A DNA stretch of 22,615 bases from JBHPGW01 sp042569785 (GTDB taxonomy: Bacteria > Planctomycetota > Phycisphaerae > Sedimentisphaerales > Anaerobacaceae), in assembly GCA_042569785.1 (NCBI GenBank), contig JBHPGW010000043.1, positions 1 through 22,615 on the forward strand, in the 5' to 3' direction. Below are positions 14,982-22,580 of this stretch, one piece after another (the first letter of the stretch is position 1; every line of letters begins with the position of its first letter). Made by a program: the position numbers and the translations under genes. Below the pieces are notes generated by a model that was not told the origin of the DNA, ran no database searches, and worked only from the letters and a program-made list of their open reading frames with translations.

Positions 14982-16285
14982 TGATACGCTCGGCTCGAAT
15001 AATACTCTTTATAGCTGTCTCTCTTATTTGCTGCAGCGTAGTCTCCGGCATCGAGCGGTTCCCGCCTCCGGATTTCGAAGAGAGCGATCACAAACTCCCG
15101 ACCATTGACTCTATAACCGATGTAACCGCAAGAGGTATGGCTTACGAATATCTCGATGTTGCAGTATTGTTGATTGCTCTTTCGGTGAGTTCGTATCTTG
15201 TTTTGAAGAAGCGCTCAAGACGTGCGATCTTCTCCTTGATGATTTTTTCTCTTGTTTATTTCGGCTTCTACCGCAAGGGCTGTATATGTCCGATAGGAGC
15301 GATCCAAAATCTTGTATTATCTATCTTCGATAGTAATTACGTGATTCCTATAACAGCGGTCGCTTTTTTTGTATTGCCGTTAGTTTTCACTTTGTTTTTC
15401 GGCAGAACTTTCTGCGCTGCTGTCTGTCCGCTCGGCGCGATCCAGGATATAGTTTTGATGCGAGCGGTTTCTGTTCCGAAGTGGCTCGAAAGTTCTCTGC
15501 GGTTATTCGCTTATCTTTACCTTGCCTCTGCGGTACTTTTCGCAGCTACCGGCAGCGCGTTTATTATATGCAGGTACGACCCGTTCATTTCCTTTTTCCG
15601 GATTACGGGGCATTTGGATATTTTGATACTCGGTGCCTGTTTTTTGGTTGTGGGTATGTTCATCGGTCGGCCTTACTGTAGGTTTCTTTGTCCGTACAGT
15701 ATTATTCTGCGGCAGTTTTCCCGCCTGTCGAAATTCAAAGCGACTATCACGCCCGATGAATGTATCAAGTGCAGGTTGTGTGAAGACGCTTGTCCTTTCG
15801 GTGCTATCGACACGCCTACGGTAGAGTGGCCGGCAGCAAGTTATAGAAGAAGTAAAAGGGTATTAGGTTTATTGATAGCCGCCCTGCCAATATTGGTAGT
15901 TGCTGGAGCCTGGGCAGGTTCTGCTGTCAGCTCTTCATGGTCCAGAGCTAATGTCACCGTCAGGCTCGCCGAGCGCATCTACCAGGAAAATCAAGGCATG
16001 GCAACTGAAACCACCGACGCAAGTAACGCGTTTCGCGCGACAGGACAGTCGACCCGCGAGCTTTACGACCAGGCGGATGCGATAAGAAATAAATTTGATT
16101 ACGGAGCCCGCTTACTTGGAGCCTTTATTGGTTTAATCGCGGGGTTGAAACTTATTAGGCCATCTATCAGGAAAAAGAGAACGGACTTCGAGGCTAACAG
16201 GGCCGGGTGTGTATCCTGTGGTCGATGCTATGAATTTTGCCCCAGGGAGCATGTCAGATTAGAAAAATTAAAAGGTAAAATATGA
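14981..16285 (+). CDS. NosR/NapH-like membrane polyferredoxin
   Basis: This 434-residue membrane protein moves electrons through Fe-S clusters at or across the membrane. Predicted helices lie near 5-22, 56-76, 83-97, 121-140, 173-192, 212-228, 293-315 and 375-392. The membrane core has the NosR/NapH/CcoG cysteine pairs: C-I-C-P (C101, C103), C-A-A-V-C-P (C145, C149) and C-R-F-L-C-P (C233, C237). Two classical [4Fe-4S] motifs follow, one after the sixth helix (C261, C264, C267, C271) and one at the C-terminus (C410, C413, C416, C420). The FMN-binding domain of NosR is absent. An insert at 316-374 is unlike NapH. The ATG at 14981 overlaps the previous stop (TGATG); a TTG three bases earlier is possible. 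Confidence 0.88.
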   Translation: MIRSARIILFIAVSLICCSVVSGIERFPPPDFEESDHKLPTIDSITDVTARGMAYEYLDVAVLLIALSVSSYLVLKKRSRRAIFSLMIFSLVYFGFYRKGCICPIGAIQNLVLSIFDSNYVIPITAVAFFVLPLVFTLFFGRTFCAAVCPLGAIQDIVLMRAVSVPKWLESSLRLFAYLYLASAVLFAATGSAFIICRYDPFISFFRITGHLDILILGACFLVVGMFIGRPYCRFLCPYSIILRQFSRLSKFKATITPDECIKCRLCEDACPFGAIDTPTVEWPAASYRRSKRVLGLLIAALPILVVAGAWAGSAVSSSWSRANVTVRLAERIYQENQGMATETTDASNAFRATGQSTRELYDQADAIRNKFDYGARLLGAFIGLIAGLKLIRPSIRKKRTDFEANRAGCVSCGRCYEFCPREHVRLEKLKGKI

Positions 16286-17982
16286 TGACAGAAAGCAATG
16301 ACAGCAAAAGAATCGCTCTGTATGAGGCAGTGAAGATGACCGCTTTTATAGCAGGGTTGTTTAGTTTGATCGTTGTTGGTGTGTTGGTCGTTAGTTTCCT
16401 TGAGGTAAAACTGATCGAGCCTATACGCACAGAAAAGCTCGAACTGTTGAAGATAAAACTTCTCGATGAGCCAGGCAACGAGCAGATGCTTTCTGATATT
16501 CGCCAGCTTGATCTAAAGATAAGAAACGAAAGAGTTGGCCGAAACAGTTTTTCGCGAAGTGGATACTTACTTTTGCTCGCTGGTATCGCGGTGTTTTTGA
16601 TATCTGTAAAATCGGCGATGGTGCTTAAAAAATCACTGCCGCACCCGGAGGTCGGCGGCGATCAACAGGCTGCGCAAATACGAAGTTCTAAGCTGGCACG
16701 TTTTGCCACTGTGATAGTTATGGTCGTATTGGCGGCTTGTGTTTTTTACTTCGCGGCTAAAAAGAAGGTAGACTTTGCCCAGGCGGTCGCTTCTTATCCG
16801 TCTGCCGAAGAGATAGCGAAAAACTGGCCGAGTTTTCGTGGGCCCAGTGGCAGTGGGGTGAGTGCATATACCAATATACCGGAAAAATGGGACGGCAAAA
16901 CCTCAGAGGGCGTAAGTTGGAAGAGCCCTGTCGATCTGCCGGGGCACAATTCGCCGATCGTTTGGGGTGATAAAATTTTTGTGATCGGTGCTGACCGGAA
17001 CAAACGCAGGGTTTATTGTTTCGACGCATTTACCGGCGAACTTCTGTGGAGCCGTGATGTTGAAGTTTCTCCTGCTAAAAAGTTTGAGGCTGAAGAGGAT
17101 ACCGGCTACGCTGCTCCTACCGCAGCTACCGATGGCAAAAGAATTTGCGCTATTTTTCCGGCAGGTGATATTGTCTGTTTTGATTTTGAGGGCAATCAGC
17201 TCTGGAGGAAGGATCTCGGCCTGCCCGATAGTATGTATGGCTATTCTTCTTCGCTGGCGGTATATCAGAATTTATTTATCGTTCAGTATGACCATGGGTA
17301 TGTAGATGATAATAAATCGATGATGATAGCTTTGGACAGCTTTTCCGGTCAGATAGTCTGGCAGACTAAACGTCCTGTTTCGAGTTCCTGGACATCGCCG
17401 ATAGTAGCTGACGTTAATGGCATGAGCCAGTTGATAACCTGCGGCGATCCGTGGGTAATAGCTTACGACCCGGCTAACGGCAGGCAGCTTTGGCGAGCCG
17501 ATTGCCTTGGTACCGATGTAGCGCCGTCGCCGATCTATGCGGGAGGGTTTATTTTTGCGATTCAACCTTATGGCGAAATGTTCGCAATAAAGCCGGACGG
17601 CTCCGGCGATGTTACGAATACTCATATCGCATGGAAAGCCAACGACAGCGGCCCGGATATTTGTTCGCCGGTGAGTGATGGCGAATTTATTTTCGCATTG
17701 CAAACCCAGGGCGATCTGACCTGTTACAAGGTTAGTGATGGTACTAAGCTGTGGGAGAAAGATTTGGAGACGAGTCTTACAGCTTCGCCGAGCATTGTTG
17801 GCGACCGCTTGTACCTTTTAAGTGAAAAGGGCGTTATGTTCATTGCCGATATCGCAGGTGAGTATAAGCAGGTGGGTAAAAATGAAATGGGTGAAAAATG
17901 CTATGCAACGCCTGCCTTTGTCGATGGCAGAATTTATATTAGAACAACCAAAAACCTCTATTGTATTGGTAAAAGTAACTGA
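16282..17982 (+). CDS. PQQ-like beta-propeller with three N-terminal membrane helices
   Basis: The 566-residue protein differs from the other propellers in having three helices (about 17-41, 94-114 and 140-158). The segment between the first two (about 46-88) is charged and helical and may form a short coiled coil. N-W-P-S-F-R-G-P at 181-188 marks the start of the propeller. Repeats include V-Y-C-F-D-A-F-T-G-E-L-L-W, I-V-C-F-D-F-E-G-N-Q-L-W, M-I-A-L-D-S-F-S-G-Q-I-V-W and L-T-C-Y-K-V-S-D-G-T-K-L-W. With an odd number of helices, N-terminus in, the propeller would face outward. The start overlaps the polyferredoxin stop (ATGA) and the stop overlaps the next start (TGATG), so it is translated with the electron-transfer genes and is probably part of the same complex. 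Confidence 0.85.
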   Translation: MMTESNDSKRIALYEAVKMTAFIAGLFSLIVVGVLVVSFLEVKLIEPIRTEKLELLKIKLLDEPGNEQMLSDIRQLDLKIRNERVGRNSFSRSGYLLLLAGIAVFLISVKSAMVLKKSLPHPEVGGDQQAAQIRSSKLARFATVIVMVVLAACVFYFAAKKKVDFAQAVASYPSAEEIAKNWPSFRGPSGSGVSAYTNIPEKWDGKTSEGVSWKSPVDLPGHNSPIVWGDKIFVIGADRNKRRVYCFDAFTGELLWSRDVEVSPAKKFEAEEDTGYAAPTAATDGKRICAIFPAGDIVCFDFEGNQLWRKDLGLPDSMYGYSSSLAVYQNLFIVQYDHGYVDDNKSMMIALDSFSGQIVWQTKRPVSSSWTSPIVADVNGMSQLITCGDPWVIAYDPANGRQLWRADCLGTDVAPSPIYAGGFIFAIQPYGEMFAIKPDGSGDVTNTHIAWKANDSGPDICSPVSDGEFIFALQTQGDLTCYKVSDGTKLWEKDLETSLTASPSIVGDRLYLLSEKGVMFIADIAGEYKQVGKNEMGEKCYATPAFVDGRIYIRTTKNLYCIGKSN

Positions 17983-20336
17983 TGGATGAGCTGGACTTGA
18001 CATTTGTGGATGAGGCAATTGCCAGGCACGGCAGCGGCAAAGAAAAGGTGATCGAGATCGCCCAGGCATTGCAGCAGCACTACGGATTTTTGCCGCAGGA
18101 GGCTCTTGAGCGAGTCTGCGAATTGACCGATATCACGCCCGCTTCGATCGTTGGGGTGACAACTTTCTACAATCAGTTTCGCCATCGACCGGCTGGCAGA
18201 CACACGATAAAAATCTGCATCGGAACAGCCTGTCATGTCAAAGGCGCTAGCGGGGTTTATGACGCCTTTAAAAGGTACCTGGATATCGCAGACGACGATG
18301 ACACCGACGCCGAGGGACTGTTCACTCTTGAAAAGGTGGCGTGCCTTGGCTGTTGTACCTTAGCGCCAGCGGTTCAGATCGGGCCGGTGACTTACGGACA
18401 TCTCACCGCTGATACGATTTCGACCGTCCTGAACGATTATCTCGAATATGTAAAATCCAGCGATGCTAAAACAAAGACAGATATTGAAACTAAGGGAGCT
18501 GATGACAGCTATGGCGAAATTCGGATTGGACTTGGTTCCTGCTGCGTAGCTCGCGGAAGCGGTAAACTTGAACAGGCTATTTTAGAGGCCATCGAACAGA
18601 CACATATCAAGGCGGTAATAAAACGTGTTGGTTGCGTCGGTATGTGTTATCAGACGCCATTACTCGAAGTTGTTACGCCTGACAAAACCTCTCATCTTTA
18701 TAACAGGGTCGAGCCGAAAGACGCCAAAGCTATTTTGCTCAGACATTTCAAAATGCCGACAATTGCGAAAAGGATTTCCAATGCTATTTCCGTATCGCTT
18801 GACAAAATTCTTACCGATTCTTTAGCCCAGGCGGTGACACGATACCCTGTGAATGTAAGAGAGCCCCAGGTAGCTGATTTCCTGGACAGGCAAAAACACA
18901 TCACTACTGAACATTGCGGCTGTATCGATCCGGTGGATATCGATGAATACATAGCGGGCGGCGGTTTCGATAGCTTGCGAAAAGCAGTTAACCAAATGAG
19001 CGCCGAAGATGTTATCGACCATATCTGTCGAAGCGGGCTTCGCGGCAGAGGCGGAGCTGGTTTTCCAACTCATTTCAAGTGGACCTCGGTTTATCAAAAC
19101 ACTGCCAGGCAAAAATACGTTATCTGTAACGGCGACGAGGGCGACCCCGGTGCTTTTATGGATCGGATGCTGATGGAGTCTTACCCGTATCGAATTATCG
19201 AAGGGGTAACGATAGCTGCTTTAGTACTCGGTGCGACCCGCGGCAGATTCTATATTCGTTCGGAATATCCGCTTGCCTTTGCGCGAATGACTCAGGCTTT
19301 GGAGAACTGTCGCCAGCGTGGTTTGCTCGGTGACAACATAGCTCAAAGCGGTTTGTCACTTGACTTGAAGATAGTCGCGGGAGCGGGCGCTTTTGTATGC
19401 GGCGAGGAGACCGCTCTTATCGCCAGCATTGAGGGCAGGCGGGGTATGCCGAGATTAAGGCCGCCGTATCCTGCGGAAAAAGGACTTTGGGGAGAGCCCA
19501 CACTTATCAATAACGTCGAGACTTTCGCATCGGTGCCCTGGATATTGAGTAACGGCCCGAATGCTTTTGCTGATTTGGGGACAGATGCCAGTAAGGGAAC
19601 CAAAGTTTTCGCGTTAGCCGGCAAAGTTGCGCGTGGCGGACTTATCGAAGTGCCGATGGGGATATCTATAAAGCAGATCGTCGAGGATATTGGAGGCGGG
19701 GTTGGTGACGATAGAAAATTTAAAGCTGTCCAGATCGGCGGCCCTTCCGGCGGATGCGTGCCTGCGGAACTTTCCGATATATCCATCGATTATGAATCGC
19801 TAACCAAGGCAGGCGCTATCATGGGTTCGGGTGGACTGGTTGTGCTCGATGACACCGATTGCATGGTCGATATCGCAAGGTATTTTCTCGAATTCACGCA
19901 GGATCAGTCCTGCGGCAGGTGTACGTTCTGTCGCATAGGGACGCGAAGGATGCTTGATATTCTTGAAAGGCTCTGCGGCGGTGACGGCAAAGACGGTGAT
20001 ATCGAAAAACTCGAGGCACTGGCGCACATGGTGAAAAAGGCGAGCCTTTGCGGGCTGGGTAAGACGGCACCAAATCCGGTGCTTTCGACGATCAAATATT
20101 TCCGCGATGAGTACGAGGCTCATATCGCAAAAAAATGCCCGGTCGGTAAATGTAAGGCTCTGATAACATATTCGGTTACCGATGACTGTATCGGCTGCAC
20201 TCTTTGCGCCCAGCACTGCCCGGTCGATGCTATCGAGATGACCCCTTATGAGAAACATGAAATAGATATTGAAAAATGTATTCGCTGTAATACGTGTAAA
20301 GATATATGTCCTTCCGATGCGATCAAGGTTGAATGA
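17982..20336 (+). CDS. NADH-oxidising NuoE-NuoF (HydC-HydB) fusion flavoprotein
   Basis: The 784-residue protein joins two diaphorase subunits. Residues 1-155 are the NuoE/HydC thioredoxin-like [2Fe-2S] domain (C79, C84, C121, C125). Residues 178-255 are a second such domain with C187, C218 and C222, as at the N-terminus of HydB. Residues 330-700 are NuoF: G-L-R-G-R-G-G-A-G-F-P (352-362) and N-G-D-E-G-D-P-G-A-F (383-392) bind NADH and FMN, then an SLBB region, and C644, C647, C650 and C690 hold a [4Fe-4S] cluster. Two C-terminal [4Fe-4S] motifs use C736, C739, C742, C746 and C766, C769, C772, C776. It should oxidise NADH (or reduce NAD+) in the cytoplasm and pass electrons to the Fe-S protein encoded next. 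In most organisms E and F are separate genes. Confidence 0.93.
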   Translation: MDELDLTFVDEAIARHGSGKEKVIEIAQALQQHYGFLPQEALERVCELTDITPASIVGVTTFYNQFRHRPAGRHTIKICIGTACHVKGASGVYDAFKRYLDIADDDDTDAEGLFTLEKVACLGCCTLAPAVQIGPVTYGHLTADTISTVLNDYLEYVKSSDAKTKTDIETKGADDSYGEIRIGLGSCCVARGSGKLEQAILEAIEQTHIKAVIKRVGCVGMCYQTPLLEVVTPDKTSHLYNRVEPKDAKAILLRHFKMPTIAKRISNAISVSLDKILTDSLAQAVTRYPVNVREPQVADFLDRQKHITTEHCGCIDPVDIDEYIAGGGFDSLRKAVNQMSAEDVIDHICRSGLRGRGGAGFPTHFKWTSVYQNTARQKYVICNGDEGDPGAFMDRMLMESYPYRIIEGVTIAALVLGATRGRFYIRSEYPLAFARMTQALENCRQRGLLGDNIAQSGLSLDLKIVAGAGAFVCGEETALIASIEGRRGMPRLRPPYPAEKGLWGEPTLINNVETFASVPWILSNGPNAFADLGTDASKGTKVFALAGKVARGGLIEVPMGISIKQIVEDIGGGVGDDRKFKAVQIGGPSGGCVPAELSDISIDYESLTKAGAIMGSGGLVVLDDTDCMVDIARYFLEFTQDQSCGRCTFCRIGTRRMLDILERLCGGDGKDGDIEKLEALAHMVKKASLCGLGKTAPNPVLSTIKYFRDEYEAHIAKKCPVGKCKALITYSVTDDCIGCTLCAQHCPVDAIEMTPYEKHEIDIEKCIRCNTCKDICPSDAIKVE
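18524..18558. repeat. Source copy of a 35-base inverted duplicate found at 22581-22615
   Basis: These 35 bases, coding for part of the second [2Fe-2S] domain of the NuoE-NuoF fusion, are repeated exactly as the reverse complement in the last 35 bases of the window. This copy is in its natural coding context, so the other one is the displaced copy. Confidence 0.9.
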
Positions 20337-20337
20337 T

Positions 20338-21816
20338 ATGGCTAAGTTGACAATTGATAACCGCACAGTGACAGTCGAGGATGGCGCAACCATTTTAGAC
20401 GCTGCTGAAAAGCTCGGGATCAATATCCCTACGATGTGTTTTCTAAAGGGTTATAAGGCTTCGAGTAGTTGTATGGTATGCGTAGTAAAAGTCGCCGGGC
20501 TGCAGTCACTTGTACCAGCCTGCGCCGCTATCGCCGAAGATGGTATGCAGATCGATACCTGTAGTGACGAGGTCAGGGAAGCAAGAAAGGTTGCACTGGA
20601 GCTTTTGCTGAGCGATCATCTTGGTGACTGCATGGGGCCATGCCAGGTTATCTGCCCGGCTGGTATGGATATACCGCTGATGATCAGGCAGATAAAGGCT
20701 GGTAAATTACAAGAAGCTATTGTTACAGTAAAGCGCAATATCCCTCTGCCGGCGGTACTTGGCAGGATATGCCCAGCGCCGTGTGAGAATGGATGCAGAC
20801 GAGCGAAATATGATAAGGCTGTTTCGATCTGTCTGCTAAAACGATACGTTGCTGATGTCGATCTCAAATCGAAGCAGCCATATCAGCCGAGGATTGAAAC
20901 CCAAAAAGATAAGCGCATTGCTATAATCGGGGCAGGGCCTGCGGGGTTGTCGGCGGGTTATTATTTAGCTCAACTTGGATACGCATGCACTATCTATGAC
21001 GAACACGAAAAGGCTGGCGGCATGCTGAGGTATAGCGACTGTTTGGAAAGAATTGGTGCTGACGTATTGGATAAAGAGATCGAATCGATCAGGCTTAATA
21101 TTCAATTTCAGGGTGAAACGAAAATCGATATCACGGCATTTGAGAAACTGCGGCGTGAATTTGATGCGGTGTTTGTTGCTACAGGTGCCGATGGTGATCG
21201 CTTTGGATTTTCGGATTTTGAAAATGTATTTGCCGGCGGTGATGTGGTGCGTAAAAGAAAGCTCGCTGTTCGCTCGGTGGCTGATGGTAAGCAGGCGGCG
21301 GCTAAGATAGATAAGTTCTTAACTGGAAAAGAGATAAGTAGTGAGTTTAATAGTTGGCTGGGCAGGTTGCTTGATGGGGAGATCGATGTGTTTATGCAGT
21401 TGGTTGACATCGCGGCGCAAGTTGAGTCTGCTGATGGGTTTAGCGATGAACAAGCTAAGCAGGAATCGGGCAGATGTCTGCATTGCGATTGTCGAAAAGC
21501 GGATAATTGCAAATTGAGGGATCTAAGCGGTGAATATAAAGCTAAGGCTAACAGGTACTTAAGCCAAAGGGGAGTGTTTAAACAAGACATCCGGCATCGT
21601 GATATAATTTATGAGGTTGGTAAGTGTATCAAGTGCGGGCTTTGCGTTGAGATAACGGCGCAAGTTGAGGGTGAGCTTGGGGTTACGTTTATTGGTCGGG
21701 GGTTTGATGTTCGGGTGGGTGTTCCATTTGATAAAAATATAGCTGATGGGCTGCAAGTTCTTGCTGGGCAATGTGTTAAGAGCTGTCCTACGGGTGCGTT
21801 ATCATTTAAAGATTAG
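20338..21816 (+). CDS. Fusion of 2Fe-2S, GltD-like flavin domain (NAD(P)H part missing) and NuoG-like Fe-S domain
   Basis: The 492-residue protein begins with a NuoG/HydA-type plant-like ferredoxin domain (C34, C45, C48, C62; residues 1-78). Residues 85-175 match the Fe-S domain that precedes GltD-type oxidoreductases (C98, C102, C106, C145, C149, C153). Residues 192-330 bind FAD: G-A-G-P-A-G-L at 198-204, A-T-G-A at 281-284 and A-G-G-D at 299-302. In GltD about 150 residues with the NAD(P)H-binding fold lie between the last two; here there are 14. A cysteine cluster (C380, C383, C385, C391) and a NuoG/FdhA-like end (C430, C433, C436, C479, C483 in C-P-T-G-A-L) follow. No H-cluster or molybdopterin domain is present. 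ATG 20338 lies one base after the NuoE-NuoF stop; the 20269 start would overlap that gene. Confidence 0.87.
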   Translation: MAKLTIDNRTVTVEDGATILDAAEKLGINIPTMCFLKGYKASSSCMVCVVKVAGLQSLVPACAAIAEDGMQIDTCSDEVREARKVALELLLSDHLGDCMGPCQVICPAGMDIPLMIRQIKAGKLQEAIVTVKRNIPLPAVLGRICPAPCENGCRRAKYDKAVSICLLKRYVADVDLKSKQPYQPRIETQKDKRIAIIGAGPAGLSAGYYLAQLGYACTIYDEHEKAGGMLRYSDCLERIGADVLDKEIESIRLNIQFQGETKIDITAFEKLRREFDAVFVATGADGDRFGFSDFENVFAGGDVVRKRKLAVRSVADGKQAAAKIDKFLTGKEISSEFNSWLGRLLDGEIDVFMQLVDIAAQVESADGFSDEQAKQESGRCLHCDCRKADNCKLRDLSGEYKAKANRYLSQRGVFKQDIRHRDIIYEVGKCIKCGLCVEITAQVEGELGVTFIGRGFDVRVGVPFDKNIADGLQVLAGQCVKSCPTGALSFKD

Positions 21817-21837
21817 TTTTTGGTTGATTTTTGGGGG

Positions 21838-21874
21838 TTGATTTTGTACGATTTTTGTGTAAATTTGTGTAAAT
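21838..21874 (+). promoter_or_regulatory. Weak promoter-like region with a 10-base tandem repeat
   Basis: TTGATT (21838-21843) is 16 bases from TAAATT (21860-21865), a weak sigma-70-like pair. The unit TTTGTGTAAAT occurs at 21854-21864 and 21864-21874, in step with one helical turn, and could bind a regulator. The whole 90-base gap (21817-21906) is rich in T and G. It may give the last propeller gene its own transcription start. Confidence 0.25.
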
Positions 21875-21906
21875 ATGACAGCTTTTTTGGGAGAAAAGTC
21901 ACGAAA

Positions 21907-22302
21907 ATGAAGAAAAAAAACAAAAAACGGACGGTTTTTGCGGCATTTTTGCTTATTGTTTTTCTTTGCGGCTTTGTGTCAGCTGCGGATTGGCCCAACT
22001 GGCGAGGGCCGAATTATAACGGAATATCGACCGAAAGTGACTGGGATCCATCCAAAATAACAGAGGGTGTAAGGCCGTTATGGAAGGCGTCACTTGGGAT
22101 AGGTTTTTCAACGGTTTCGGTAAGTGACGGCAGAGTTTATGCGATGGGCAATACCGGCAGGAAAGGTACAGACAAAAGTAAACACAAAGATGTTATCTTC
22201 TGCTTCGATGCCGAAACGGGCAAAGAGATATGGAGGCACAGTTATCCCGTCAGCAATGGAAACCGAAGAATACCCCTTCCCCAATCCCTCCGCCGACCAT
22301 AA
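21907..22302 (+). pseudogene. 5' fragment of a secreted PQQ-like propeller gene, broken at about 22245-22250
   Basis: The frame opens with a strong signal peptide: a basic start (K2-K7), a hydrophobic run and cleavage after V-S-A. D-W-P-N-W-R-G-P follows, the opening motif of planctomycete secreted PQQ-like proteins, then V-I-F-C-F-D-A-E-T-G-K-E-I-W-R-H-S-Y-P. After that the frame loses similarity and stops at 22302. From 22250 onward the other strand codes for a propeller, so the true gene is cut by an inverted join near CCCG at 22246-22249. About 113 residues are genuine; full members of this family have 400 or more. ATG 21907 is chosen over an earlier frame start at 21820, since the signal peptide begins there. 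Confidence 0.75.
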
Positions 22303-22580
22303 AAGTTCAGGCCCATCCGCAGGCCCTCTCTTCAAAAGACCGCTCTCTGTCGATTTGTTATCACGAGCCGGCCCATGCCATTGAGGCCAGTCAACGCCGC
22401 CTGAATTCACTTCAGCTTTTTTTTTAACGTCAAGGCAAACCATATCACCTGCCGCGTTGCGGGCATATATCCTCCCGTTAGCCAGTACAGGAACACTCCA
22501 GCACCTTCCGGAAAGAATATTCGCCTGCGAGATCGGCTTGTAGCCGGCCGGTGAAGCCTCGGCGATAACAAGATTACCCT
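22248..22580 (-). pseudogene. Internal fragment of a two-module PQQ-like propeller gene, inverted
   Basis: Read from right to left, the frame is open from 22614 past the join. It codes for G-N-L-V-I-A-E-A-S-P-A-G-Y-K, then C-W-S-V-P-V-L-A-N-G-R-I-Y-A-R-N-A-A-G-D-M-V-C-L-D, the usual last blades of a planctomycete PQQ-like domain. A linker and D-W-P-Q-W-H-G-P-A-R-D-N-K-S-T-E-S follow, the opening of a second such domain, up to V-S-I-A-D-G near 22250, where similarity ends. This is the end of one propeller module joined to the start of another, missing both outer parts. It may be a later section of the same gene that starts at 21907, in inverted orientation. It has no natural start; a methionine at 22443 is internal. 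Confidence 0.7.

Noticed and set aside
17982..21816. A bifurcating [FeFe] hydrogenase (HydABC)
   Set aside because: HydB- and HydC-like domains are present, but the H-cluster domain with its conserved cysteine motifs is absent from both fusion proteins.
22108..22443. A complete 111-residue minus-strand gene starting at 22443
   Set aside because: The methionine is inside a longer open frame that continues to the window end with propeller similarity, and the part below about 22248 is the antisense of another gene.
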